Positions 16,031-26,306 are shown, numbered from the stretch's first letter. The stretch is DNA of 64,000 nt from Catenuloplanes indicus (GCF_030813715.1 NZ_JAUSUZ010000001.1:372001-436000), one strand, 5' to 3'. A program made the numbers and translations. Notes: generated by a model not told the origin, from the sequence alone.

Positions 16031-18814
16031 ATGACTGATGTAGTGGCGGCGCTGGAGCGGGCCGGGCTCGAGGTGCGTGCCGACGCCGGCACGCGTGGCA
16101 TGTACGCGTCCGACGCCTCGCTCTACCGCATCCCGCCGCTGGCCGTGGTCCGCCCGCGGCACTCCGACGAGGTCGCGGCCGCGCTCGAGGTGGCCCGCGC
16201 GACCGGCGTGCCGCTGACCAGCCGCGGCGCCGGCACGTCCGTCGCCGGGAACGCGGTCGGCCGCGGCATCGTGCTCGACTTCTCCCGGCACCTCAACCGG
16301 GTGCTCAGCGTCGACCCGGAGGCGCGGACCGCGGTGGTCGAGCCCGGCACCGTGCACGCGGTCCTGCAGAAGGGCGTGACGCCGCACGGCGTGCGCTTCG
16401 GCCCGGACCCGTCGACGCACCCGCGCTGCACGATCGGCGGCATGATCGGCAACAACGCGTGCGGCTCCCGGTCACTCGCCTACGGCCGCACCTCCGACAA
16501 CGTGGCCGGCCTCGAGCTGCTGACCGCCACCGGTCACAAACTGGTCACCGGGTACGACGCGAGCGGCGCGTTCGCCCGCGGTGCCGATGCGGTGCTCGGC
16601 GCGGTGCGGCAGACCATCGGCCGGCACCTCGCCACCGCGCGCACCGAGTTCGACCGGTTCGGCCGGCAGGTCTCCGGCTACGCGGTGCAGCACCTGCTGC
16701 CGGAGCGCTTCGACCTGACCCGCGCGCTGGTCGGCTCCGAGGGCACGCTCGCCGTGATCACGCAGGCGACCGTCAAGCTGGTCGTGGACGCGCCGGTCCG
16801 GGTGGTGGTCGTGCTCGGCTTCCCGGACATCGTCGCGGCCGGTGAGGCCTCCCCCGCCGTGGTCGCGCACGGCCCGACCTCCTGCGAGGGCCTCGACTCC
16901 CGCCTGCTGGACGTGCTGCGCGCCCGCCGCGGCCCGGACGCGGTGCCCCCGCTGCCGTCCGGTGCCGCCTGGCTGTTCGTCGAGCTGGCCGGCGACGACG
17001 CCGGCGAGGTCGAGTCGCGCGCCCGGAAGCTGGCGGCCGACGGCATCGGCGCGTCCAGCCTGGTCGTCACGGACCCGGCGACCCAGGCCCGGCTGTGGCG
17101 GATCCGGGAGGACGGCGCCGGTCTGGCCGGGCGCGCCCCGTCGGACCGGCCGGCCTGGCCCGGCTGGGAGGACGCGGCCGTGCCGCCGGAGAAGCTCGGC
17201 GCGTACCTGGCCCGGTTCGACGAGCTGGTCGCGTCGTACGACATGACGAGCGCGCCGTTCGGGCACTTCGGCGACGGCTGCATGCACGTGCGCCTGGACC
17301 TGCCGCTGGACCAGCCCGGCGGCACGAAGATCATGCGGGAGTTCCTGACCGACGCCGCGAAGCTGGTCGGCGAGTTCGGCGGGTCGCTGTCCGGCGAGCA
17401 CGGCGACGGCCGGGCCCGCTCCGAGCTGCTGCCGCACATGTACTCCGCGGACGCGATCGCGCTGTTCGCCGGCGTGAAGGCCGCGTTCGACCCGGACAAC
17501 CTGCTCAACCCGGGCGTGCTGGTCGACCCGGACCCGATCGACGCGGACGTGCGCCCGGCCGGCCGGTTCCCGCTGAAGCAGCTCGCCATGGCGTACCCGC
17601 ACGACGACGGTGACCTGGGCCAGGCCGTGCACCGCTGCACCGGCGTCGGCAAGTGCCGCGCGGACAACTCCGCGGCCGGTGGCGTGATGTGCCCGTCCTA
17701 CCTGGCCACCCGCGAGGAGAAGGACTCCACCCGCGGCCGGGCCCGGGTGCTGCAGGAGGTGGTGCGCGGCGAGCTGGCCTGGTCGCACCCGTCCGTGCAC
17801 GACGCGATGGACCTGTGCCTGTCCTGCAAGGGCTGCGCGTCGGACTGCCCGACCGGCATCGACATGGCCACCTACAAGTCCGAGGTGCTGCACCAGACGT
17901 ACCGGGGGAAGATCCGGCCACGGTCCCACTACACGCTCGGCAAGCTGCCGTTCTGGGCGCGGCTGGCCGGGTGGGTGCCACGGCTGGCGAACCTCGGCGT
18001 GCGCCTGCCCGGCGTCGGCAAGCTCGCGCTGTGGCTGGCCGGGGTGGACGGCCGCCGGTCCGTGCCCGCGTTCGCCCGCAAGCCGTTCCGGCGCACGTTC
18101 CGGCCGGAGACGACCGCGCGGACGCCGGTCGTGCTGTTCGCGGACTCGTTCTCGGACGCGTTCTCCCCCGAGGTCGCGGACGCCACGGTCCGGGTGCTGC
18201 GCGCCGCCGGGTACGAGCCGCGGCTGCCGTCCGGGTCCGTGTGCTGCGGCCTGACCTGGATCACCACCGGCCAGCTCGACTCGGCGAAGAAGATCCTCGC
18301 CCGTACCGTGGCGGCTCTTGCCCCGGATGCCCGCGCCGGGGTGCCGATCGTCGGCATCGAGCCGTCCTGCACCGCCGTGCTCCGCTCCGACGTGCGCGAA
18401 CTGCTGCCCGGCGACGCGGACGCGGCGGCCGTGGCCGGTGCCGTGCGCACACTGGCCGAGCTGCTGTCGCAGACCCCCGGCTGGACGCCGCCGGACCTGT
18501 CCGGCACCACCGTGGTCGCGCAGCCGCACTGCCACCACCACGCGGTCCTCGGCTGGAAGAGCGACGCGGACCTGCTCGCCTCGACCGGCGCCACGGTCAC
18601 CCGGCTGGCCGGCTGCTGCGGCCTGGCCGGCAACTTCGGCGTCGAGATCGGCCACTACGAGGTGTCCGTCGCGGTCGCGGAGCAGAACCTGCTGCCCGCG
18701 CTGGACGCCGCCCCGGACGCGGTGGTCCTGGCCGACGGCTTCTCCTGCCGCACCCAGGTCGCCGACCTGCGCGACCGCCCGGCCGTGCACCTGGCGCAGC
18801 TGCTGGACCGCTGA
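16031..18814 (+). CDS. Fused FAD-binding / Fe-S 2-hydroxyacid dehydrogenase (GlcD-GlcF type)
   Basis: A 927-residue fusion. The first 490 residues are a PCMH-type FAD domain (LAVVRPRHSDEVAAALEVAR, SRGAGTSVAGNAV) plus the FAD-oxidase C-terminal domain (FGHFGDGCMHVRLD, GEHGDGRARSELLPHM). A 4Fe-4S region follows (CTGVGKCRADN, CLSCKGCASDCPTGID). The end carries two CCG-type cysteine-rich domains (SVCCGLTWI and AGCCGLAGNF). This matches membrane-associated D-lactate, glycolate or D-2-hydroxyglutarate dehydrogenases that pass electrons to the respiratory chain. I chose the ATG at 16031 because the FAD domain begins there and the operator lies just before it. Confidence 0.92.
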   Translation: MTDVVAALERAGLEVRADAGTRGMYASDASLYRIPPLAVVRPRHSDEVAAALEVARATGVPLTSRGAGTSVAGNAVGRGIVLDFSRHLNRVLSVDPEARTAVVEPGTVHAVLQKGVTPHGVRFGPDPSTHPRCTIGGMIGNNACGSRSLAYGRTSDNVAGLELLTATGHKLVTGYDASGAFARGADAVLGAVRQTIGRHLATARTEFDRFGRQVSGYAVQHLLPERFDLTRALVGSEGTLAVITQATVKLVVDAPVRVVVVLGFPDIVAAGEASPAVVAHGPTSCEGLDSRLLDVLRARRGPDAVPPLPSGAAWLFVELAGDDAGEVESRARKLAADGIGASSLVVTDPATQARLWRIREDGAGLAGRAPSDRPAWPGWEDAAVPPEKLGAYLARFDELVASYDMTSAPFGHFGDGCMHVRLDLPLDQPGGTKIMREFLTDAAKLVGEFGGSLSGEHGDGRARSELLPHMYSADAIALFAGVKAAFDPDNLLNPGVLVDPDPIDADVRPAGRFPLKQLAMAYPHDDGDLGQAVHRCTGVGKCRADNSAAGGVMCPSYLATREEKDSTRGRARVLQEVVRGELAWSHPSVHDAMDLCLSCKGCASDCPTGIDMATYKSEVLHQTYRGKIRPRSHYTLGKLPFWARLAGWVPRLANLGVRLPGVGKLALWLAGVDGRRSVPAFARKPFRRTFRPETTARTPVVLFADSFSDAFSPEVADATVRVLRAAGYEPRLPSGSVCCGLTWITTGQLDSAKKILARTVAALAPDARAGVPIVGIEPSCTAVLRSDVRELLPGDADAAAVAGAVRTLAELLSQTPGWTPPDLSGTTVVAQPHCHHHAVLGWKSDADLLASTGATVTRLAGCCGLAGNFGVEIGHYEVSVAVAEQNLLPALDAAPDAVVLADGFSCRTQVADLRDRPAVHLAQLLDR

Positions 18815-18856
18815 CCGGACGGCGGGGTACGCGCGGACGCGTACCCCGCCGTCCGG
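18815..18856. terminator. Bidirectional terminator between convergent genes
   Basis: A perfect 19-bp stem (18815-18833 with 18838-18856) closes a 4-nt loop, CGGA. It begins on the base after the dehydrogenase stop codon and ends 8 bp before the stop codon of the RHS gene. It can serve both genes. Confidence 0.9.
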
Positions 18857-18864
18857 CCGGTTCG

Positions 18865-21800
18865 CTACCGGCAGCTGGAGCCCGCGTAGCGGCCGAAGAT
18901 GCGCCGCTTGAGCTTGCGGACGCCGCGGCAGTACTTGGCCGCCCACGGCTTGGACGCGTCCCGCGCCGCCCGCTTGAAGCCGCGCCAGTCGTTGCGGATG
19001 TCGTGGTAGCCCATCCAGCCGCCGATGCCGGACAGGATGTACTTCACCTTCTCCCGCCTGGTCTTGGTGCGGAACGGGTGGAACGAGGCCTTCCAGCCCT
19101 TCTTGCGCACCGACCGGTAGACCTTCCAGCCGCTGCGGATCGACCGGTAGCCGCCGCGGTAGACCACGCCGGCGCCGAGCATGCCGAACGCGGAGCCGGC
19201 GATCCGGGTGCCGTGGAACGCCATCCGCCAGTACGGGTTCTTGCCGTGCTTGCAGAACTTCCAGCACCACTTCCGGCCGTCCAGGTCGAACCGGTTGACC
19301 GGGTCGGCGCAGCTGTAGTCGTACGCGTTGCAGCTGCCGTCCGCGATCGGGTCGACGGTCAGGAACCGGCCCAGGCCCGGCGAGTAGAGCCGGACGCCCA
19401 TCAGGATCAGGTCGCCCATCGCGTCGCCGGACCGCTGCTTCGCGCCGAGCCAGCCGTACCGCAGGTCGGCCTGCCCGGCCAGCGGCGTGCCGAACTCGTC
19501 GTACTGGTACACCTCCGGCGTGCCGGCGACCGGGTCGATCACCGCGGCCACGTCGCCGTGCAGGTTGGCCAGCTGCACGAGGACCGTGCCGCCGGAGGTC
19601 ACCGACGCGCCCAGGTCGCCGTCCGGGCCGGACACGTAGCGCGTCCAGGCGCCGGTGCCGTCCTCGATCGTCCACCGCGGCTCGTCGCTGTCGTCCGCGT
19701 AGTGCTGGAGCGTGGTCGCGGTCTCGGTCCAGGTGGTGCCGGCCAGCGTCTCGGTCCGCGCGGCCCGCAGCCGGTGCGCGGGGTCGAGCGTCCAGGTCTG
19801 CCGGGCGTCGTCGAGCTGCTGGCCGCGGACCAGGTCGTTGGCGTAGTAGTCGATCGTCATCCCGTCCGGCAGCCCGACCGTGCGGCCGAGCGCGTCGTAG
19901 CGGAAACCGGCGTTGGTGATCCGGTCCGCGGTGTCGTGCGTGTAGACCGACTCCGACTCGGCCGTGGACGTGGCGCACCCGCCGTCCGCGCCGGGCGCGT
20001 ACGCGGTGCTCCGGGTCCGGTTCGTCCGGTCGTCGTAGGCGTACGTGCGGGTCAGGCAGCCGCCGGTGACCGCGCTGTCGTGCCGGGCCGTGACCAGCCG
20101 CCCGAACCCGTCGTAGGCGTACGCCGACTCGCCGCCGGTGTACTGGTGCCGCGTCCACTGCCCGGCCGAGTTGTCCACCACCGACTCGGACCAGATCACC
20201 AGCCCGTCGGCGGTACGGGTGTAGGTGCGCCCGGCCGGCTGCAGGTTCGCGTCCAGCCGGTCGGTGCGAGTGATCCCGCCCGGATAGGTGACCGTGACCA
20301 GCTGCCCGTCCGGGGAGTACCGGGCGGTGAAGCTGCCCGCGTTGCTGTCGGTGAGCCCGGTCAACAGCCCGCGCGGGTCCACCGCCCGGTCGTACTCGTA
20401 GGTGGTGGTGCCAGTCGGGTCGACGACGCGCACCTCGTTGTCGTACCGGTCGAGTTCGGTGCTGGTGCGCGCGCCGTCCGCGTCGGTGTAGGCGACCAGC
20501 CGGCCGAGCGCGTCGTACTCCCGGGTGATCGTGTCCGTCCCGGCCGTGCTGGTCACCGCGCGGCCGGTCGCCGGGTCGTAGCCGGTCACGACCGCCGGCA
20601 GCGCCGCACCCGCGTCCGACGTGACCAGCGTGCTGTACTCCCGGTCCGCCGCGTCGAACGTGATGGTCGTGGTGCGGGTGACGCCGGCCGCGGTCTCGGT
20701 CACCGCCGCCTCGTCGCCGAACCGGGTGTACCCGGTGATCCGCCGGACCGGCAGCGCACCGGCCATCCGGGCCGGGTCGTGACCCTGCACCGCACCGGCG
20801 GCCCGGGACACGCACAGCTGACCGGCCCACTCGGGACGGTTGCCGCACGCGGTGTCCACGGTGTTCGCGCCGCCGGTGTAGTAGATCATCTCGGTGGTGC
20901 GGGCGTCGGTGCCGGTCGCGCCGATGCCCCAGGTGGCGGTGATCCGGCCGGCCGCGTCGTAGACCGTCCAGCTGGTCTGCCGGGCGCCGCCCGGTGTCGC
21001 CTCCACGATCGACATGGTCGGCTTCTTCAGTGCCCAGCCGGAGTGGCCGCCCTTCTCCGCCGCGTACCCGGTCCTGGTCACCCGCGCGTCGGCCAGCGGG
21101 TAGCCGTCGACGCTGGCGCCCTCGGTCCGGGTGGTCTCCAGGTGGTACGTGGCGCCGTCCGGCCGGCCCTCGTCGTACGCCGAGACGGTCCGGGCGCGCG
21201 CGATGACGGTGTCCCCGGCCGCGCGCGCGGTCAGCGGCCCGGTGCCGTCCGGGTCGGCCAGCGGCCGGTCGAGCGTGACCGTCCGGGTCGGGCCGAGGTG
21301 CTCCAGCTGGTCGGTGCCGTCCGGGCCGAACGTGTTCACCGTGGACAGCGCCAGCGCCCGGATCGCGGTGCCGGACTCGAGCAGGCCGAGCGTGGCCAGG
21401 TCGGCCGCGGCGCCGGGCCGGGTGCCGAGCGCGAGTTCCCGCTCGGACGCCTCCAGCGTGCGCACCACGTTGCCGAACCGGTCGTACTCGCTGGTGTCGA
21501 TGTGACCGCCGGGCGTCGCGGTGTTCACCTCCTGCCCGCCCGCGTTCAGGTAGTGCACGGTGGCGTAGCCGAACCCGTTCGGGCCGGGGCAGCCCGCCCG
21601 GGCGCTGAAGCAGGCCGGGACCTGTTCGGCCGGGAACACCGCGGTGGCGTCGGTCGGCAGGTCGGTCTGCCCCCAGCTGGCGATCGCGGCCGAGTCCAGG
21701 TCGTACGGGCCGCCGCTCGCCCTGGTCAGCGGCGTGTTGTAGACCAGCGTGACCGCGGTCTCGCCGTCCGTGGCGGTCTTGCTGCCCGGTTGCAGCGCGG

Positions 21801-24800
21801 ACCGGCGGATCCGCAGCAGCCGGCCGCCGTTCTCGTCACCGGCCAGGTCGGCGATCTGCGCCGCGGTCAGCGCGGAGCCGTAGATGCGCACGTCGTCGAT
21901 GCCGCCGGCCCACGGGTTCGCGGCCGCGCCGGCCCACTTGGCCCGGCCGACCACGTAGCCGCCGGTGGCGTTCCAGCCGCCGGCCGGCACCGTGGTGCTC
22001 TGCGGCACGCCGTCGACGTAGAGCACCATCCGCCCGGTGGCGGTGTCGTGGACGCCGGCCAGGTGGGTCCAGCGGCCGAGCACCGGCGCCGTGTTCGACG
22101 TGGCCCGGACCGAGGACGACGAGTCCGCGTCCGCGGTGGTCCGGGAGAACGCCCACCGGTCCGTGTCGGCGACGTAGGTGAGGAAGAATCCGCTGGTCCG
22201 GCTGCCGTCCTTGGAGACGATCGTGCGGCTGGCGGACTTGTCGGTGATCCGGGCCCAGGCCGAGACCGTGTACGACGCGGTGTTGGACAGCGCGGTACCG
22301 GACGCGGTGATCTGCTGCCCGGCCGCGCCGGTGAACACGGCCGCCCGGTCGCCGGGGTTGCCCGGGTCGTTGCCCTCGCCCCAGGTGACGCCGGTCGCGG
22401 TGCCGTTGCGGCCGGCGCCGGAGCCGTCGTTCGCGTTGCCGTCCAGGCCCCAGCGCAGCGCGGCCGCGTCCACGTCCGGGTTGCCGTAGTCGGCCGACCA
22501 GGGCAGCTCGCCCGGCGGCGTGGTCCGCACGACCCGGCCGACCGCGTCGTACTCGTAGGTGGTCTTGACCGCGGGGGTGATCCGCGGGTCCCAGACCTCG
22601 CGCAGCCGGCCGAGGTCGTCGTAGGCGTACCGGGCCACGTCCACCGCGACCTCGGCGTTGCGCGCCGGGTCCCAGGTCCAGATCCGCACGCCGGTGACCC
22701 GGTCGGCGTAGTCGCCGAACACGGTCTGGCTCAGGCCCGTGGCGGTCGCGGTGGCGTGCACGTACTCCAGCACCTCGCAGCCGCGCGCCGGGGTGGCGGT
22801 GGTGCAGTCGCCGACGCCGGGCTCCGCCGGGTTGATCACGCGCTTGAGCAGCAGCCGGCCGCCGGTGGTGTCGTAGACGTACCGGCTGGTGGTGTCGCCC
22901 TCCGCGGTCCAGGTGGAGGTGACCGTCCAGACGCCGCCCTGCTGGGTGAACTCGGCGACCGTGCCGTCCGCCTCGGTCAGCCGGTACGAGGTCGCGTCCG
23001 GCCTGGTCAGCGACAGCGTCTCGCCGCCCGGCTCGGGCGTGAACGTGCTGCCGTCCGCGTTGCGGGAGAACGTGATCCAGCTGCCGTCGGTCATCGTCAC
23101 CTGGGCCAGCGACGCCTCGGTGAAGGACAGCGTGGTGTAGTCGCTCTCCGCCGCGCCGCCGGTCGCGCCGCCCACCCAGGACGGGCCGAACGGCGCCACC
23201 ACCTCGGTCACCGAGACGTTGTCCCAGTAGACCTTGCGCCCGCTGCCGCCCGCGTTGCCGTTGTAGAGCCGGAACAGCGCCTCGGTGGCGCCGGCCGGGA
23301 TCGTCATGGTGACCGACAGTTCCTGCCAGCCGTCCAGGTAGGCGGCCATCGGCGAGGCCACCGGCGTGTACGCGGTCCCGTTCTTGTAGAACCCGACGAT
23401 CCGCAGGCCGGTCGCCGGGCTGGCCGGGGCGAGCGTGGTCGCGGCCGGCACGTAGATCCAGCCGGTGGCGCGGTAGGTGCGCCCGGCCACCATGCCGAGC
23501 CGCAGCGCGCCGGTGTCGCCGCCGAGTGCCACGTACGTGTCGGTGCCGGTGCCGGACGCGGCCGGGGTGATCTCGATCGAGTCGGCCGGCGTGACGTCGC
23601 CCTGGCCGCGCGCGGTGGACCGGACCGCGGTGCTGGTCGACGGCACGGCGAAGCCGGTCAGGTCGGTGGAGACCTGCTGCTGGTTCGCGGTCAGCTTCTG
23701 CGGCATCGCGGTCCAGCCGCCGTCGGTGCCGCGCGAGGACGCGGTCCGGCTGACCGACAGGCCGAGCTCGTCCACGTCGGTGTCCTCCAGCGTGAGGTCA
23801 CCGGTGAGCAGGTTGACCGCGCCGGGGCCGGCCTCGTCGGTCGCGGCGCCGTCACCGCTGGAGTCGACCGTGACGCGTACCCACGGGGTGTCGTAGACCG
23901 GCCCGGCGGACGTGGCCGTGAAGATCCGGGCGCGGACCTCGACCACGCCGCCGACCGCGCCGAGCGTGTCGGTGGCGGACCAGATCGCGTACCCGCCGAG
24001 CGCGGTGAACGCGACCGGCGACGCCGCGGTCGCGGTGACCGGGGCACCGGTGGCGGACATCAGATTCGCCGACGGTACGGGCAGCGCCGGTGCGCCGGGA
24101 CCGCGCCGGTACTCGAAGTACGCGCGGGTGTAGCCGGCCACCGGCGTGAAGACCTCGAGCTTGGTCCGCTTCACCACGGTCGCGCCCGGCAGCGGCTGGG
24201 CCAGCGCGGCCGACCCGGCCGAGAACGTGTACGTGTTCGCCGCGGACAGGTTGCCGGCCCGGTCCTTCGCCTGCACGGTCAGCGTGCGCAGGCCGTCGGC
24301 CGGGGTGAGCACGCGGGTGATCGTCCCGGTCGCGGCGACCGTGGTGGCGGCCGCGTCGGTGTCCAGCCGGTAGACGAACGCGGCCAGGTCGCCGCCGCCG
24401 CCGGCCGGCGTGAACGTGAACGTGTCCGCCTGCCCGGCACCGCCGTGCGGCTGCCCGTCGTCGAGGTAGACCTGCGCGGACACGAACGGCACGCCGGGCC
24501 TGTCGGTGTCCACGGTCAGGTCGGTCCAGCCGGTCCAGGCACCGTCCGCGTACGGGTCCCTGGCCCGCGCCCGCCACTGGTACGTGGTGCCGTTGACCAG
24601 GTCCGTGCTCACCTGCCAGGCCGCGGTCGAGCCGTTCGTCCAGCTGCCGGACAGCGTGCCGGAGGCCGCCACGGCCGCGCCGGCCGCCTTGGTGCGCACC
24701 TCGAACTCGGCCCGCAGCGCCTGGCCGGCGTTGGTGTCGGCGAGCTTCACCGACAGCGTCGGCCGCACGCCGGACGTGCCCGCGCCCGCGCCGCACGAGG

Positions 24801-26268
24801 AGTAGCAGGGCGCGACCGCGGGGGCGTCCGGCACGGACGGCGCCGCGTTGTAGGTGACCGTGATCAGCGGCGGGTGAGCGGCCTCCGCCGAGTCGAACTT
24901 CTTCCAGCTCGCCGAGGACGTCTCGCTGGTGCCGCGCAGCATGATCGTGACGTCCGCGCTGTTGTTGTCCGCCGCGTACTGCAGCGCCTTGCCGACCTCG
25001 ACGTAGACGTAGCCGTCACCGCAGGACGAGCTGTAGCCGCGGGTCTCGGTGGACGTGCCGACCTTCTCCCGCGCGGCCGGCTGCGCGGTCCACCGGGTGG
25101 CCGTGGTCGCGGTGTCCGTGCGCCACGCCTCCCAGGACGCGGCCGTGCACGAGTACGAGTGCGTGTTCCACAGCCGCAGCTTCGCCGTGGTGATCTGGGT
25201 ACCGTGGATGCCGGTGGTGCCGAACCGCAGGTACGACCGCGCGGTGTAGGAGCCGCCGTCCTCGATGTGGCCGAGCTTCAGCTCGCTCGCGCCGGACTGG
25301 TCGCTGCTGTAGGAGTTCTGCACGAACGCGTCGAACGCGACCGGCAGCGACGCCGGCGGGTCGATCGTGACCGGGAACGTCAGGTCCGGGCGGGCGACGA
25401 AGTCCGGGTCCGCGGTCAGCTCCAGCGTCCGCCCGCCGGTGACCTTCAGGCCGACCCCCGCCACGTTGACGTGCTCGCCGGAGCGGGCGCCGACCGTCGC
25501 GTCCCACATCACCGGCGCCTGCGCACGCCCGACCGGGCGGCCCTTCGCGTCGTTGAACGTGAGCCCGCCCGCGCCGTCCGCCGCCGGTCTCAGCGCACCG
25601 GTGCTGATCGGCAGCCGCAGCGTCGAGATCCGCTTCAGCGCGGCCCGGTCCTTGGCGACGAAGAACTGCGCGTACCCGGTGCTCTGCGCGGTGACCACCA
25701 GGTCGACGCCCGGCTGCACCTCACGGTACGTGGCGGTCGGGCCGTCCAGCACCGGCTCCGGCAGCGGGCCGGTCCAGGAGAAGCCGGTACGCTCGCCGCC
25801 GCTGCCGAACGCGGCGACCTCGTGGCTGCCGGTGCCCGGCGCCGCGCCGCTCAGCTCCAGCGCACGGGGGTGCACGCGCGGCGCGACCGTACCGTCCGGG
25901 CGCTTGACGAGCGTCAGGTCGACGGCCTCCCAGCGGTCGCCGGCGCGCACCCGGACCGGGGCCAGCGCCCGCTCCTCGGTGATCGTGCCGTCCGGGTTCG
26001 CGAAGACCTGGGTGGTCTCGGAGCGCTCGCCGAGCGCCTCCACCCGGCCGCCGCACAGCTTCGCCGCGACCGCGGCCGAGACCAGGTCGGCGCGGTCGGC
26101 CGGGCACGGCTTCGGCACCGCGTTGCGGGCCTCCGGCGCCAGCACCGCGGCCTCGGCCCGCGCCGCGGCCGGAACGTCCAATGCGGACGCGACGAGCGCG
26201 GCTGCGAGCAGGATCCCTAGGCGGGCAACGTATTTTGGTCTGGTTCCGGGCGCACGGCGATACCTCAC
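18865..26268 (-). CDS. Giant secreted RHS/YD-repeat protein with basic C-terminal tail
   Basis: The 2467-residue protein begins with GTG behind GGGGGAG and has a signal peptide (RLGILLAAALVASAL, Ala-rich cleavage site). In order: an N-terminal beta region; a DNRLRE-type module (about 290-460); Fn3-like segments; a LamG-like module (about 1270-1480, VSAWARITDKSASRTIVSKD); and many YD repeats up to the RHS core with GLGRFLTVDPIADGSCNAY near 2301. After NRFDLDG comes a tail of about 134 residues with roughly 37 Lys/Arg, 4 acidic residues, 8 Trp and 5 Cys. The shell is expected to enclose and deliver the tail, as in polymorphic toxins, but I do not recognise the tail and see no immunity gene. Confidence 0.88.
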   Translation of the reverse strand: MRYRRAPGTRPKYVARLGILLAAALVASALDVPAAARAEAAVLAPEARNAVPKPCPADRADLVSAAVAAKLCGGRVEALGERSETTQVFANPDGTITEERALAPVRVRAGDRWEAVDLTLVKRPDGTVAPRVHPRALELSGAAPGTGSHEVAAFGSGGERTGFSWTGPLPEPVLDGPTATYREVQPGVDLVVTAQSTGYAQFFVAKDRAALKRISTLRLPISTGALRPAADGAGGLTFNDAKGRPVGRAQAPVMWDATVGARSGEHVNVAGVGLKVTGGRTLELTADPDFVARPDLTFPVTIDPPASLPVAFDAFVQNSYSSDQSGASELKLGHIEDGGSYTARSYLRFGTTGIHGTQITTAKLRLWNTHSYSCTAASWEAWRTDTATTATRWTAQPAAREKVGTSTETRGYSSSCGDGYVYVEVGKALQYAADNNSADVTIMLRGTSETSSASWKKFDSAEAAHPPLITVTYNAAPSVPDAPAVAPCYSSCGAGAGTSGVRPTLSVKLADTNAGQALRAEFEVRTKAAGAAVAASGTLSGSWTNGSTAAWQVSTDLVNGTTYQWRARARDPYADGAWTGWTDLTVDTDRPGVPFVSAQVYLDDGQPHGGAGQADTFTFTPAGGGGDLAAFVYRLDTDAAATTVAATGTITRVLTPADGLRTLTVQAKDRAGNLSAANTYTFSAGSAALAQPLPGATVVKRTKLEVFTPVAGYTRAYFEYRRGPGAPALPVPSANLMSATGAPVTATAASPVAFTALGGYAIWSATDTLGAVGGVVEVRARIFTATSAGPVYDTPWVRVTVDSSGDGAATDEAGPGAVNLLTGDLTLEDTDVDELGLSVSRTASSRGTDGGWTAMPQKLTANQQQVSTDLTGFAVPSTSTAVRSTARGQGDVTPADSIEITPAASGTGTDTYVALGGDTGALRLGMVAGRTYRATGWIYVPAATTLAPASPATGLRIVGFYKNGTAYTPVASPMAAYLDGWQELSVTMTIPAGATEALFRLYNGNAGGSGRKVYWDNVSVTEVVAPFGPSWVGGATGGAAESDYTTLSFTEASLAQVTMTDGSWITFSRNADGSTFTPEPGGETLSLTRPDATSYRLTEADGTVAEFTQQGGVWTVTSTWTAEGDTTSRYVYDTTGGRLLLKRVINPAEPGVGDCTTATPARGCEVLEYVHATATATGLSQTVFGDYADRVTGVRIWTWDPARNAEVAVDVARYAYDDLGRLREVWDPRITPAVKTTYEYDAVGRVVRTTPPGELPWSADYGNPDVDAAALRWGLDGNANDGSGAGRNGTATGVTWGEGNDPGNPGDRAAVFTGAAGQQITASGTALSNTASYTVSAWARITDKSASRTIVSKDGSRTSGFFLTYVADTDRWAFSRTTADADSSSSVRATSNTAPVLGRWTHLAGVHDTATGRMVLYVDGVPQSTTVPAGGWNATGGYVVGRAKWAGAAANPWAGGIDDVRIYGSALTAAQIADLAGDENGGRLLRIRRSALQPGSKTATDGETAVTLVYNTPLTRASGGPYDLDSAAIASWGQTDLPTDATAVFPAEQVPACFSARAGCPGPNGFGYATVHYLNAGGQEVNTATPGGHIDTSEYDRFGNVVRTLEASERELALGTRPGAAADLATLGLLESGTAIRALALSTVNTFGPDGTDQLEHLGPTRTVTLDRPLADPDGTGPLTARAAGDTVIARARTVSAYDEGRPDGATYHLETTRTEGASVDGYPLADARVTRTGYAAEKGGHSGWALKKPTMSIVEATPGGARQTSWTVYDAAGRITATWGIGATGTDARTTEMIYYTGGANTVDTACGNRPEWAGQLCVSRAAGAVQGHDPARMAGALPVRRITGYTRFGDEAAVTETAAGVTRTTTITFDAADREYSTLVTSDAGAALPAVVTGYDPATGRAVTSTAGTDTITREYDALGRLVAYTDADGARTSTELDRYDNEVRVVDPTGTTTYEYDRAVDPRGLLTGLTDSNAGSFTARYSPDGQLVTVTYPGGITRTDRLDANLQPAGRTYTRTADGLVIWSESVVDNSAGQWTRHQYTGGESAYAYDGFGRLVTARHDSAVTGGCLTRTYAYDDRTNRTRSTAYAPGADGGCATSTAESESVYTHDTADRITNAGFRYDALGRTVGLPDGMTIDYYANDLVRGQQLDDARQTWTLDPAHRLRAARTETLAGTTWTETATTLQHYADDSDEPRWTIEDGTGAWTRYVSGPDGDLGASVTSGGTVLVQLANLHGDVAAVIDPVAGTPEVYQYDEFGTPLAGQADLRYGWLGAKQRSGDAMGDLILMGVRLYSPGLGRFLTVDPIADGSCNAYDYSCADPVNRFDLDGRKWCWKFCKHGKNPYWRMAFHGTRIAGSAFGMLGAGVVYRGGYRSIRSGWKVYRSVRKKGWKASFHPFRTKTRREKVKYILSGIGGWMGYHDIRNDWRGFKRAARDASKPWAAKYCRGVRKLKRRIFGRYAGSSCR

Positions 26269-26306
26269 GTGGCACTCCCCCGTATCAATGGCCGACGATC
26301 ACCGGG

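Noticed and set aside
18865-19280. Calling the RHS tail a specific nuclease or deaminase toxin.
   Set aside because: No HNH, deaminase, ADP-ribosyl-transferase or similar motif is visible in the tail, and no immunity gene follows.
17653-26220. A continuous open frame of 2855 codons on the plus strand, antisense to the RHS gene and running from inside the FAD/Fe-S dehydrogenase gene.
   Set aside because: It is low-complexity Arg/Gly/Ala/Pro text without domains or ribosome binding site. It is the usual by-product of high GC at third codon positions opposite two real genes.
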